A DNA stretch of 64,000 nucleotides from JAEUIE01 sp046350055 (GTDB lineage: Bacteria > Planctomycetota > Planctomycetia > Gemmatales > HRBIN36): the NCBI GenBank assembly GCA_046350055.1, contig JAXMBC010000001.1, positions 3,596,001 to 3,660,000 of the forward strand, given 5' to 3'. Positions within the stretch are counted from its first letter, which is position 1, and the number at the start of each line of letters is the position of its first letter. The notes under the pieces were generated by a model, which was not told the DNA's origin, ran no database searches, and saw nothing but the letters and a program-made list of their open reading frames with translations. The position numbers and the translations under genes were made by a program. Positions 36,033 to 45,236 of the stretch are shown piece after piece.

Positions 36033-36857
36033 TTATCGTGCGGAGGATTCGAAATGAGGCAATGCCTGCTGGATGAGCGATGGATGCAAACCGAAATGTT
36101 GCTGCATGGCTGCTGGCAGTGTCTCGGCTGTTAGATCCACTTGTTGTGTGGCGTCTCGACTCCGAATCATGAGCCGGTTTTTCTGCAGGTAATACTGCTT
36201 ATCAGCCAGTATGCGGGACAGGACAGGGTACTTCATCATGTCAAAGTCGAAGCTGGCATCCCAGGCTTTCAGGAACGTGGCGGTATCGACTGGTTCTGTC
36301 TTATAGGTCAGGCGGTAGGTGAGTTTGTCCTGATACTGGGTATGCAATTCCAGTTTTTGTTGGGTGGCTTCTGGCTGCAACTGCAGTTCATGGAAGCTGG
36401 TTGGCACAATGATACGGCCTGGCTCAGCCAGTGGTACAGGTTTGGTGAGCAGATAACCGGGATCCAGCAGATGCTTCACTCCGTCGATCCAGACGACGAC
36501 GGCGGAGTGGGTATCAGGTCCATAGCGGCGGTCGGCCAGCAATGGTTCTGCCTGGAATCCCAGGGCCCGCAGCAGATGTAATAACGTCCAGGTCAGGGAA
36601 AAGCAGGTGCCCCCTGCGCCTAGTCGGTAGTAGTCTGCCAGAACTTCGCCCGGCAAACGGCGTATCTCTTCCGGTAGGCTTCCCTGGGCGTCCCGCAGTA
36701 CCTTGCTGAGATTCTCATAAGGCAGCAGGGCAAAGGCAGTGGCGATTTGATGTAACAGTTGCTCAGCAGGCTGATGCAGTGTGATGTGGTGCCTGGCCAG
36801 AAACTCGTGTGCGACTTCATGGGCACTTGATTCAGATTGTGCAACGAAATGGGACAT
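36033..36857 (-). CDS. Arylamine N-acetyltransferase-like protein
   Basis: 274-aa cysteine-dependent acyltransferase-like protein. The catalytic triad can be placed at Cys85 ('GAGGTCFSLTW'), His117 ('PDTHSAVVVW') and Asp132 ('LLDPGY'), spaced as in the NAT family. The N-terminal 'FALLPYENLSKVL' also fits NAT. It would move an acetyl group from CoA to aromatic amines or a related acceptor. The later half is more diverged, so a different acyl acceptor is possible. First gene of an operon with DUF4416; divergent from the serine hydrolase. Confidence 0.85.
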   Translation of the reverse strand: MSHFVAQSESSAHEVAHEFLARHHITLHQPAEQLLHQIATAFALLPYENLSKVLRDAQGSLPEEIRRLPGEVLADYYRLGAGGTCFSLTWTLLHLLRALGFQAEPLLADRRYGPDTHSAVVVWIDGVKHLLDPGYLLTKPVPLAEPGRIIVPTSFHELQLQPEATQQKLELHTQYQDKLTYRLTYKTEPVDTATFLKAWDASFDFDMMKYPVLSRILADKQYYLQKNRLMIRSRDATQQVDLTAETLPAAMQQHFGLHPSLIQQALPHFESSAR

Positions 36858-36953
36858 TATCGATAGACTATGGCTTTTCCTGGAATGGTAACATCATGAT
36901 GGGTTCTTGCCATAGCATGATAGAGTTGTTCCATGATTCCCAACAGGTGGCTC

Positions 36954-38111
36954 ATGAAATACTTCCGCCATGCTTTGCTATTCCTGTTGCTGCATATTTC
37001 TGTTCAGCATGTGCAGGCACAGGCTGAGCAGAAGGATCTTGCAAGTCTATTGCAAGCCAGGATGGACAGCCTGGTGAAACAATCGACGCTGCCTGGTGGT
37101 GTATCAGCAGCTCTGGTCATGCCCGATGGCAGTCTATTGACATTCCAGGCAGGGTATGCTGACCGTGAAGCCAATAGAAAGATGTCAGCAGATACCCTGC
37201 TGATGCAGGGCAGCGTGGGGAAAACCTATGTTGCTGCCATCGCCCTGCAACTTGTGTTTGAGAAGAAATTGAATCTGAACGAGAAGGCATCTCACTACCT
37301 GGGCCAGGAGCCCTGGTTTGAGCAACTACCTAATGCAAAGGATGTCACCATCAGAATGCTAATGAACCACACCAGTGGCATCATGCGGTATGAGCTGGAT
37401 CCGAAGTTCACCAGTGACCTGACGAAAGAACCCACCAGGAAATGGAAGCCTGTCGAACGCCTGACTTATGTCTTTGGCAAGAAGCCCAGGTTCGAAGCTG
37501 GCCAAGGTTGGGACTACAGCGACACAAACTACATCGTGCTGGGGATGATCATCGAGAAAATCACCGGGCGAAGCATCGAAGACCTGATCAAGTCGCAACT
37601 GCTTGATCCACTTGGCCTGAAACAAACGATGTCCACGAACCGCCTCGCCATTCCCGGCTTGGCGCAGGGGTATGCTGGCCCGCAGAATCCGTTCGGTGGC
37701 AAGGCACTGATGCTGAATCAGGACGGTTCCATGATTGTCAATCCACAGTTTGAATGGACGGGAGGTGGCATGGCGTCAACTCCTGCTGATCTGGCCCGCT
37801 GGGCCAAGCTGATGTACGAGGGAAAAGCATTTGATGCATCGATGCTGCCCGTGATGCTGGAAGGGGTGAAGGCCCCGATGCTGGGGCGTGAGGCCCAGTA
37901 TGGGCTGGGAGTGATCCTGCGACCGACACCACTGGGGAAGACGTACGGACATAGCGGCTTCTTTCCGGGCTACATGACTGAGGTGATGTACTGGCCCGAG
38001 AAGAAGCTGGCGGTGGCAGTGCAGGTGAATACGAGTGAGTTTCAGAAGGTGAAGCCCCGGCTCACACAGTGGTGCGTGGAACTGGGCAGCGTGGTATTTC
38101 CAGTGAAATAA
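36954..38111 (+). CDS. Secreted serine hydrolase, beta-lactamase class C family
   Basis: 385-aa exported protein of the beta-lactamase/PBP4-like group. A signal peptide covers about the first 22 residues ('MKYFRHALLFLLLHISV...QAQ'). The nucleophile motif SVGK (SxxK) follows 'LLMQG', the second motif is YSDTNY (YxN), and the third is 'HSGFFPG' (HxG). These proteins act as D,D-peptidases or esterases; antibiotic hydrolysis is not implied. I prefer the ATG at 36954, preceded by CAGGTGG, over the one at 36933. It lies 9 nt upstream of the radical SAM gene. Confidence 0.9.
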   Translation: MKYFRHALLFLLLHISVQHVQAQAEQKDLASLLQARMDSLVKQSTLPGGVSAALVMPDGSLLTFQAGYADREANRKMSADTLLMQGSVGKTYVAAIALQLVFEKKLNLNEKASHYLGQEPWFEQLPNAKDVTIRMLMNHTSGIMRYELDPKFTSDLTKEPTRKWKPVERLTYVFGKKPRFEAGQGWDYSDTNYIVLGMIIEKITGRSIEDLIKSQLLDPLGLKQTMSTNRLAIPGLAQGYAGPQNPFGGKALMLNQDGSMIVNPQFEWTGGGMASTPADLARWAKLMYEGKAFDASMLPVMLEGVKAPMLGREAQYGLGVILRPTPLGKTYGHSGFFPGYMTEVMYWPEKKLAVAVQVNTSEFQKVKPRLTQWCVELGSVVFPVK

Positions 38112-38120
38112 TGAGCAGTT

Positions 38121-39458
38121 ATGCGAATCCTGCTGGTCAATCCGCCGATCTATGATTTCGCAGCCTACGACTTTTGGCTGAAGCCTTATGGCATGCTCAA
38201 GGTGGCTGGGTATCTGCGTCATGCGGCGGATCTATCGCTCTTTGACTACCTCGATCGGGAACATCCTTTCTCGCTTGCTGCCCACTTGCGACGGGACGCC
38301 TGGCAGCGAGGGGCATTTCTGTCGGAAGAGGTTGAGAAGCCTGCGATCTTTCGTTCGATCCCTCGGCGATATCATCGCTTCGGGCTGCCTCGGCACTTGT
38401 TCCGGAAGTATCTGCAAGAGCACGGCCCGTTCGATGTGGTGATGATTCAGTCAGTGATGACCTATTGGTACCCTGGCATTCGCGAGGTGCTGGAGGATGT
38501 CAAAGCTTATTGTCCAGAAGCGAAGACGGTACTAGGCGGAGTCTATGCCACGCTGTGCCCGAAGCATGCTGAATCACTTGGTGTGGATCTGTTGCTCCAA
38601 GGCAGCCAACTGGGGCCGCTGTGGCAACTGCTAAACGTGCAGCCTGATCTGGAAGGACTTCCGTTCTGGGAAGGTTATCCGCAACTGAAGGTGGGTATCC
38701 TCAAGCTGGCACAGGGATGTCCATTCCGGTGCAGCTACTGCTCGGTGCCAAAGGTCGATCCTCGGTTTTATGGGCACCCGCAGGAGCAATCGCTACGAGC
38801 GGCTGAGATGCTGATCAACAGGGGTGTCACTGATATTGCCTTCTATGACGATGCACTGCTCTATCAGCCGGAGCGCATCCTGGTGCCATTTCTGACTGAG
38901 TTCATGAGGCGGCATCAGGGCCAGCCGGTGCATTTCCATACCCCCAATGCGCTCAATGCCCGGTTCATTACTGAGGAGTTGGCGGAGCTCATGATCGCAG
39001 CGGGGTTCAAGACGTTTCATCTGGGGTTTGAGAGCAGTGCCTACGAATGGCATCGGCATACGGATCGGAAGGTCTATTCGCATGAGTTGGAGCGAGCGGT
39101 GGAGCGACTGGTAACAGCGGGGGCGAAGCGGGACCACATCACGGCGTATTTGATCATGGGGCATCCGCAGGCGGAGCTGCAGAATGTGGAAGCTTCGATC
39201 CGTTTCGTTCGAGACGTGGGCATCCGCTGCATGCTGGCAGAGTTTTCGCCGATCCCGGGGACGCCGGATGGCGAAGCATGTCGGCAGTGGGTCGACCTCG
39301 ACGAGCCACTGTGGCACAACAAAACGGTGTTTCCCATCCTGCACCTGGGCTGGGATGAGGTGCAACGGCTCAAACGAATTGCTCACGAAGCAAATCGTTG
39401 CGTTGCAGATCAGATGGCTACAGAGCGTGATTGTCCTATGGTGGCGACTCTAAGTTAG
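38121..39458 (+). CDS. B12-binding-type radical SAM protein
   Basis: 445-aa radical SAM enzyme. The N-terminal third looks like a B12-binding Rossmann domain ('MRILLVNPPIYDFAAYDF', 'VVMIQSVMTYWYPG', 'TVLGGVYATLCPKHA'). The radical SAM core begins with the 4Fe-4S motif at Cys200, Cys204 and Cys207 ('GCPFRCSYC'). 'DIAFYDDALLYQPERI' and 'GFKTFHLGFES' are core strands. The substrate is unknown; such proteins include methyltransferases and cyclases. Its 3' end overlaps the convergent ileS end by 9 nt. Confidence 0.9.
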   Translation: MRILLVNPPIYDFAAYDFWLKPYGMLKVAGYLRHAADLSLFDYLDREHPFSLAAHLRRDAWQRGAFLSEEVEKPAIFRSIPRRYHRFGLPRHLFRKYLQEHGPFDVVMIQSVMTYWYPGIREVLEDVKAYCPEAKTVLGGVYATLCPKHAESLGVDLLLQGSQLGPLWQLLNVQPDLEGLPFWEGYPQLKVGILKLAQGCPFRCSYCSVPKVDPRFYGHPQEQSLRAAEMLINRGVTDIAFYDDALLYQPERILVPFLTEFMRRHQGQPVHFHTPNALNARFITEELAELMIAAGFKTFHLGFESSAYEWHRHTDRKVYSHELERAVERLVTAGAKRDHITAYLIMGHPQAELQNVEASIRFVRDVGIRCMLAEFSPIPGTPDGEACRQWVDLDEPLWHNKTVFPILHLGWDEVQRLKRIAHEANRCVADQMATERDCPMVATLS

Positions 39459-42400
39459 CTTCTTGATTGTGATCCGCAGTCCCATGCCCTCCACCTTGAC
39501 TTCAATAGTGAAAGCGTTGTCGGGTAAACTGACTGGCCATTCCTTCGACAGCGTTTCAGAGGCGATATAGTCCCGGAACGCAGCGATGGCTTCGTTCAAT
39601 TCTGAAGCATCGGTCTGAAGTACCAAGGCGATGCGGTCTTCCATTTCGAGGCCAGACTTCTTGCGGAACTCCTGGACCTGACGGATGACCTCACGAGCCA
39701 GGCCTTCCTGCTTGAGTTCTTTGGTCAGGCGGGTGTCGATGGCAACCTGGGTGTTTTTATCAACGACGCCGACCCAGCCTTCAGAGCCAACGGGAGTGCT
39801 CGTCAGATCGGCAGCAGTGACGACGACTGCAACTTCGCCTACGGTGACTTTGTGACTCTCGGTGGATCCACTGGCAACAGCCAGAATCTCGGGCGGGCCA
39901 GCCTCGATGAACTTCTTTACTTCCTGCAGTTTGGCACCAGCTTTGGGCCCCAGGGTTTTTAAGTTGGCCTTGATCTGCATGGTGAGCAGTGGCTTTGCTG
40001 GTTCGTGGAGAGATACGTTTTTGACGTTCAGTTCTTCCTTTATCTGATCGGCAAAGCGTTTGACAGCAGAAGCATCCGCATCATCCGCAGGCTGCACCTT
40101 CAATTCAGCCAATGGTTGGCGGACTTTGATCCTGGCGGTATTGCGGGCAGCACTGCCGAGCGAGACGATACGGAGCAGTGCATCCATCTCCTGGGAGAGC
40201 TTTTCGTCAATCAGGTTGCTGTCAGGTTGAGGGTAATCGCAGTGATGCACCGATTCAGGAACTTGATTAGCCCTAGTTGAAACAACCAGGTTCTGGAACA
40301 TCGCTTCTGTGAAGAAGGGCACGATGGGGGCCAGCAGTTTGGTCAGTGTCGTCAGTACGGTGTAGAGCGTCTGGTAGGCGGAGAGCTTGTCCGTATCTCC
40401 CTGGCTTTTGCCACGCCAGAAGCGGCGGCGACTGCGGCGGACATACCAATTGCTGAGCTTGTCGTCGATGAACTGCTCAGCGGCGAGGACGAAGCTGGGG
40501 AGGTTGTATTCTTCAAACGCTCTGTGTGCCTGCTGGATGAGCAGTTGCAGGTCGGAGAGAATCCAGCGGTCGAGGTCGCTGCGGTCAGCCAATGGTACCT
40601 GAGCGGTGCCGGGTTCAAAGCCATCGAGGCGGGCGTAGTTGACGAAGAAAGCGTAGGTGTTCCAGAGCTTCATCACGACTTTGCTGCGGACTTCATCGGC
40701 AGGGCCGGGGCCGAAGTTGATGTTGCTGGCAGGGTTCGTGCGGCAATAAAGCCAACGCATGACGTCGGCACCCATGGGTGGATACTTGGCGAGCAGGGCA
40801 TTCCCCGTTTTGCCGTGGTGAGTGACTTCCCCCACCTCCCAGCCTACTGCCGAGGAGGGTAGGGGCTGGGCTTTCATCGCCTGCTCGGGCGTTTCGTTGG
40901 GCTTCAGGTCGCGGAAGGCTATGGAATAGCCTGTCTCAGCAGCTCCCTCAAACGGAATGGAGTTGCCTGCCGACTTGTGCATTTCCTCGCCCTTCTCATC
41001 TCGCACCAGACCATGACCCAGCAGCACCTTGAAAGGCGGCTGGTTTTCGAGCATGGTGCTCATGGCCAGCAGGGCATAGAACCAGTTCTTGAACTGGCCG
41101 GGGAAACATTCAGTGATGAAGTCGGCAGGGAACCACTTCGACCATTCAGCTTTGTTCTCGGCATAGCCCATGGTGGAGAAGGGAACGATGCCCGCATCGA
41201 GCCAGGGGTTGCCCACGTCGCTGACGCGCGACATGAGATTGCCTGTCTTCTTGCTCTTGATCTTGATCTTGTCAATCCACGGCCGGTGGGGCGTATGGCC
41301 TTCAAAGTCGTTCCACCCTTCCACCGCCCGTTCCTTCAATTCTAGCTTGCTACCAATGACTTCAAACTCGCCGGTGGCTTCATCGACCCAGATCGGCAGG
41401 GCGAGGCCCCAGTAGCGTTTCTTACTGATCATCCAGTCGCCCATGTTCTTGAGCCAGTCCAACTCGCGGGCTTTGCCATTGATGGATTCAGGCAGGAAGG
41501 TGGCACGGTTGACGACATCCATGATCTCCTGCCGCCAGCTCATCGAGATGAACCACTCATCGACGAGGCGGAAAAGGAGCTCGGTCTTACAACGCCAGCA
41601 GTGGGGGTAGCTGTGCGGGTAGCGTTCGAAGGAGACGAGTAAGCCACGGGACTTGAGGTCTTCAAGGACCCAGTCAGCGGTGCTGTGCTCGTAGGCGGGT
41701 TTACCGGTGAGTGGGCCGAAGCCTTCGAGGTAGACGCCTTCTTCGCTGAGGGGAGCGATGGGGGGCAGACCGTGGGTTTTACCGAGGCCAAAGTCTTCTT
41801 TGCCGCAGCCCGGAGCAATGTGGACAATACCGGTACCTTCGGTTTCGCCAACGTCTTCCCAGGGGATGACCTTGTGGACAGCTTTGCTGGAAACTTTTGG
41901 TGACCAGTTAAGCTTTTCTGCCACGCGGGCAACTTCTTCGGGATAGCCGAAGGGATGGTCTTGCGCAGGGAGATGATCGTACGGGCCATCATACTGCCAG
42001 CCGAGCATGGCTTCGCCGAGGACTTCACCGACGACTTCGTAGCCGCCTTTTTCCTTGAGGTGCTGGGCGATGGGACGGAGCTTGGGCACACCATCCACCC
42101 ACTCGCCTCGCTTGAAGTCTTCTTCACGGCGGGCGGTGGTGAGAGCGCCCTTGGCGATGTAGAGGATTTCGTCCTTATGTTTCACCTTGAGATAGGTGAG
42201 CTTCGGATTGACGGCGGCTCCCACGTTGGAGGAAAGAGTCCATGGGGTGGTCGTCCAGACGAGCAGATTCTCGCCCGGCTTGCCACGTAGAGGAAATTTG
42301 ACGAAGACGGCGTTGTGAGCAACGTTCTTGTAGCCTTCTGCCATCTCCATCTGCGACAAGCCAACGCCACAGCGAGGGCACCAGGGCATGGCATCGTAGC

Positions 42401-42983
42401 TGTGGTAGATCAGTCCGCGGTCGTGGCACTTCTTGAGGAAACCCCAGATGGCGTAATTGTTCCGTTCTGCCATGGTGAAGTAACTGCGGCGGTCGTCGGG
42501 CTTTTTCTTCCAGTCTTCCTCACGATCCCAGTCCATCCAGTAGCCCAGACGGATCGACTGTTCTGTCTGACGTTTGGCGAACTTGTCGACACGGTTCTTG
42601 CACTCGGTCACGAACAGATCGATGCTGGCAAACGGATCGCCGGGGATGAGGTTTTCGATGTCGCGCTTGCTGGCGAGCTTCTTCTCCTTCTCGACCTCTA
42701 CTTCCACCCACAGTCCCTGGCAGTCGAAGCCATTCTGGTAGCGGAGGTGCTGGCCCAGCATGGAGTGGTAACGCTGGAAAGCATCCTTGTAGGTGCGGCC
42801 CCAGGCATGGTGCACGCCCATCGGATTGTTGGCTGTGATAGGGCCATCCAGGAACGACCAGCGTGGCCCATTCCTGCGGAGTTCCTGCAGCTTCTCGAAG
42901 GCACGGATTTTGTCCCAGAAAGTGAGGATCTCATTTTCCTGGGCAGCGAAGTTGATGGAGGTTTCGACTTTGGCGAAAGGCAT
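39450..42983 (-). CDS. ileS: Isoleucine--tRNA ligase
   Basis: 1177-aa class I aminoacyl-tRNA synthetase of the long, eukaryote-like IleRS type. The HIGH-type motif reads GVHHAWG (residues 56-62). The KMSKS loop reads EMHKSAGN (M668-S671), a variant lacking the usual KMS. The editing domain and Cys pairs 'MPWCPRCGVGL' and 'YPHCWRCKTELLF' are present. The C-terminus has the anticodon-binding domain and a trailing domain with 'VVVTAADLTSTPVGSEGWVGVVDKNTQVAIDTRLT'. It charges tRNA-Ile. Type-2 IleRS are often less sensitive to mupirocin, which cannot be judged here. Confidence 0.95.
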   Translation of the reverse strand: MPFAKVETSINFAAQENEILTFWDKIRAFEKLQELRRNGPRWSFLDGPITANNPMGVHHAWGRTYKDAFQRYHSMLGQHLRYQNGFDCQGLWVEVEVEKEKKLASKRDIENLIPGDPFASIDLFVTECKNRVDKFAKRQTEQSIRLGYWMDWDREEDWKKKPDDRRSYFTMAERNNYAIWGFLKKCHDRGLIYHSYDAMPWCPRCGVGLSQMEMAEGYKNVAHNAVFVKFPLRGKPGENLLVWTTTPWTLSSNVGAAVNPKLTYLKVKHKDEILYIAKGALTTARREEDFKRGEWVDGVPKLRPIAQHLKEKGGYEVVGEVLGEAMLGWQYDGPYDHLPAQDHPFGYPEEVARVAEKLNWSPKVSSKAVHKVIPWEDVGETEGTGIVHIAPGCGKEDFGLGKTHGLPPIAPLSEEGVYLEGFGPLTGKPAYEHSTADWVLEDLKSRGLLVSFERYPHSYPHCWRCKTELLFRLVDEWFISMSWRQEIMDVVNRATFLPESINGKARELDWLKNMGDWMISKKRYWGLALPIWVDEATGEFEVIGSKLELKERAVEGWNDFEGHTPHRPWIDKIKIKSKKTGNLMSRVSDVGNPWLDAGIVPFSTMGYAENKAEWSKWFPADFITECFPGQFKNWFYALLAMSTMLENQPPFKVLLGHGLVRDEKGEEMHKSAGNSIPFEGAAETGYSIAFRDLKPNETPEQAMKAQPLPSSAVGWEVGEVTHHGKTGNALLAKYPPMGADVMRWLYCRTNPASNINFGPGPADEVRSKVVMKLWNTYAFFVNYARLDGFEPGTAQVPLADRSDLDRWILSDLQLLIQQAHRAFEEYNLPSFVLAAEQFIDDKLSNWYVRRSRRRFWRGKSQGDTDKLSAYQTLYTVLTTLTKLLAPIVPFFTEAMFQNLVVSTRANQVPESVHHCDYPQPDSNLIDEKLSQEMDALLRIVSLGSAARNTARIKVRQPLAELKVQPADDADASAVKRFADQIKEELNVKNVSLHEPAKPLLTMQIKANLKTLGPKAGAKLQEVKKFIEAGPPEILAVASGSTESHKVTVGEVAVVVTAADLTSTPVGSEGWVGVVDKNTQVAIDTRLTKELKQEGLAREVIRQVQEFRKKSGLEMEDRIALVLQTDASELNEAIAAFRDYIASETLSKEWPVSLPDNAFTIEVKVEGMGLRITIKKLT

Positions 42984-43335
42984 GCGGAGGTCTCAGCACG
43001 AGCTTGTTCTTTGCTTCTATAGATTGATTAGTGTACGATTTGACAATGTTGATGGTGAGGCAAGGCATGGTCACCATATTTGACTTTCTGACAAGATTGG
43101 TCCAATCCTCCGTCGTTACGCCTTACTAGTGGGCCGATTGCGCAGATGTTGAAGAAGTATCGACAGAATCGACCTATCCAAAAGCAGTGATGGTTGGCCA
43201 CCTGCCGTCGCAAAGTATGTAGGGCACCACGTCGGGTCGGTCTCATATGTTACGCGGAGTTATGTTGTCATGAGTGAACAACCACTACGTATCTATTTGG
43301 TGATGTCGCCGAGAACTTTCTGGCTTGATTAGATA
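42984..43335. other. 352-nt gap between ileS and recJ
   Basis: This gap lies upstream of ileS and downstream of recJ, both on the minus strand, so it should hold the ileS promoter. The only frame of note (minus 43028-43246) has no recognisable family and no ribosome site. I saw no hairpin with a U-tract, no tRNA and no repeat. ileS may be preceded by a T-box in some phyla, but no T-box consensus was seen. Confidence 0.5.
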
Positions 43336-45090
43336 TCAACTCAGCTTCGCCACGCCACCCGCTTGCAGGTCGGCGACTTCCATGTCGATGTTGATGTACC
43401 CGTTCCACTCGTTGATCTTCGGCGAGAAGGCCAGGCAGCATTCGCCTTGTTGCGAGAGGAGTTCCTCCACCCGGTCGGCCATGCCCCAGCCGATTGCCTT
43501 GATCACTGGGCCGTTTTGCTGTTTCACGCGGAACGAGAGGTGATGCTCACCTTTACCCACCTTTCGCGGCTCGCCGACGACCTGCAACCCGCTGGCGAGG
43601 AACATGGGTCTGCGGTTGCCGGAACCGTGCGGTTCCAGGGCGGCGATGCCTTTCATCAAACCGTTGGTCAAGGCGGTGAGAGGGATTTCGGCATCGAGCG
43701 TGATGGTGTGTTGTAACGTCTTTCCATCAAGCTTCTTGTTTGCTTGTGTGACGAAGGCTTCGCGGAGGTCGTCGATCTTGTCCTTGGCCACCTTGAACCC
43801 TGCAGCCGCCGCGTGGCCGCCGTGGCTGATCAGGTGTTTGCCGCATGCTGCCAGAGCTTCGTGCAAGGCGAAGCCATCGATGCTGCGGCCGGAGCCGGAA
43901 CCCACTTCCTCCTGCGTCGAGATCATCAGCACCGGCCTCGCATACTTCTCCACCAGCCGACTGGCAACGATGCCAATGACGCCCGGGTGCCATTCGTCGC
44001 TGGCGAGCACATACGCCGGGGCTTCGGATTGCTCGCCCATCGCTTCGATCATTTCCTTGGCCTGGGCAGCGATGCGACGTTCTACCGTCTGCCGTTTCTC
44101 GTTCTGATCATTGAGGTAGCGAGCGAGATCGACGGCCCGGGTATTGTTACTCGTCGCCAGAAGTTCGATCGCGAGCCGGGCCTGTCCCAAACGCCCGGCA
44201 GCGTTGAGCCGCGGGGCCAGGGTGAAGCCGATGTGCCCCGCATCCAGTTGCTTGTCGGTCAGCTCCGCGGCGGCGATGAGGGCCTTGAGTCCGATTGACG
44301 GCCCGGATTGCAGATGCTTGAGTCCCTGACGAACAAAGATGCGGTTTTCACCGATAAGAGGCACGACATCCGCAACAGTTCCCAGGGCAACGAGCGCCAC
44401 GCTTTCCACCAGGAAATTCTTGAAGGTGTCACTGACCTTCTGAGCATTGCTGAATTTCTGGGCGATGGCCCATGCCAGCTTGAATGCGACGCCAGCCCCG
44501 CAAAGATGAGGGAAGGGATAAGTACTACCTGGCAGGCGAGGGTGTACGAGGACCGCTGCCTCGGGCAGGCTGGACTTCATTTCATGATGATCGGTCACAA
44601 TGAGTTCAATGCCCAGTTCGCTGGCCACCTGGGCCTGTTCTACGCTGGTGATACCACAATCCACTGTAACAACGAGCTGGAAGTTCTGATCCTTGAGCTT
44701 GCGCAGCGCATCGCTGTTGAGACCGTAGCCTTCTTCCAGACGGTCTGGAACGTAGTAGTCGACATCAGCTCCCGCCAGGGTCAGGCAACGCCACAGGATG
44801 GTGCAGGCCGTGATGCCATCGACATCGTAGTCACCATAAATGCAGATGCGCTGGTTATTCCTGGCAGCAGCATAAATACGCTCCGCAGCTTCCGCGATAC
44901 CAGGTAACTTGGACGGTTCGTGCAAACCGGTGAGGGCAGCGGTGAGGAAGGTATGGGCGTCGTCAGGCTGAGTGACACCTCGGTTGACGAGAAGCTGAGC
45001 AAGGGCAGGAGAGATGCCAACCGATTGAGCCAGCCGGCCCGTCGCTACAGGATCGTGAGGGAGGAGCATCCATCGCTTGGGAATGTGCAT
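43336..45090 (-). CDS. recJ: Single-stranded-DNA-specific exonuclease RecJ
   Basis: 584-aa DHH-family 5'-3' single-strand exonuclease used in recombination and mismatch or excision repair. Motifs are 'ICIYGDYDVDGITACTIL', 'LVVTVDCGITSVEQAQVASELGIELIVTDHHEMKSSLPEAAVLVHPRLPGS' and 'LCGAGVAFKLAWA', and the DHHA1 domain has 'SGGHAAAAGFKV' in the variant form 'LISHGGHAAAAGF'. A C-terminal OB-type domain completes it. Length is normal for RecJ. Confidence 0.95.
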   Translation of the reverse strand: MHIPKRWMLLPHDPVATGRLAQSVGISPALAQLLVNRGVTQPDDAHTFLTAALTGLHEPSKLPGIAEAAERIYAAARNNQRICIYGDYDVDGITACTILWRCLTLAGADVDYYVPDRLEEGYGLNSDALRKLKDQNFQLVVTVDCGITSVEQAQVASELGIELIVTDHHEMKSSLPEAAVLVHPRLPGSTYPFPHLCGAGVAFKLAWAIAQKFSNAQKVSDTFKNFLVESVALVALGTVADVVPLIGENRIFVRQGLKHLQSGPSIGLKALIAAAELTDKQLDAGHIGFTLAPRLNAAGRLGQARLAIELLATSNNTRAVDLARYLNDQNEKRQTVERRIAAQAKEMIEAMGEQSEAPAYVLASDEWHPGVIGIVASRLVEKYARPVLMISTQEEVGSGSGRSIDGFALHEALAACGKHLISHGGHAAAAGFKVAKDKIDDLREAFVTQANKKLDGKTLQHTITLDAEIPLTALTNGLMKGIAALEPHGSGNRRPMFLASGLQVVGEPRKVGKGEHHLSFRVKQQNGPVIKAIGWGMADRVEELLSQQGECCLAFSPKINEWNGYINIDMEVADLQAGGVAKLS

Positions 45091-45140
45091 ATGGCTCAGT
45101 TGTACAACGGTGCATGGCCGATGCCCAGTGGAATGAAGTG

Positions 45141-45202
45141 CCTAAGTCCTGAGTGCTTAGTCATGAGTAATTCTGGCTCCTGACTCCTGGCTTCAGGCTC
45201 CT
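45141..45202. repeat. Short degenerate CTCCTGACT/CTGAGT repeats
   Basis: The spacer between recJ and the TIM-barrel gene contains imperfect short repeats such as 'CTGGCTCCTGACTCCTGGCTTCAGGCTCC' units and 'CCTGAGTGCTTAGTCATGAGT'. They look like a low-complexity intergenic repeat; a similar style recurs at 62951-62976. No coding potential. Confidence 0.35.
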
Positions 45203-45236
45203 ATTCTGACAGTGTCAAAAGTAAGCGAGTATCACC

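Noticed and set aside
41540..42127. Long frames inside ileS (for example 195 aa)
   Set aside because: Out-of-frame shadows of the GC-rich synthetase gene; repetitive Ser/Pro/Ala composition.
43028..43246. 72-aa minus-strand ORF between ileS and recJ
   Set aside because: Cys/His-rich but with no spaced zinc motif, no ribosome site and no recognisable family.
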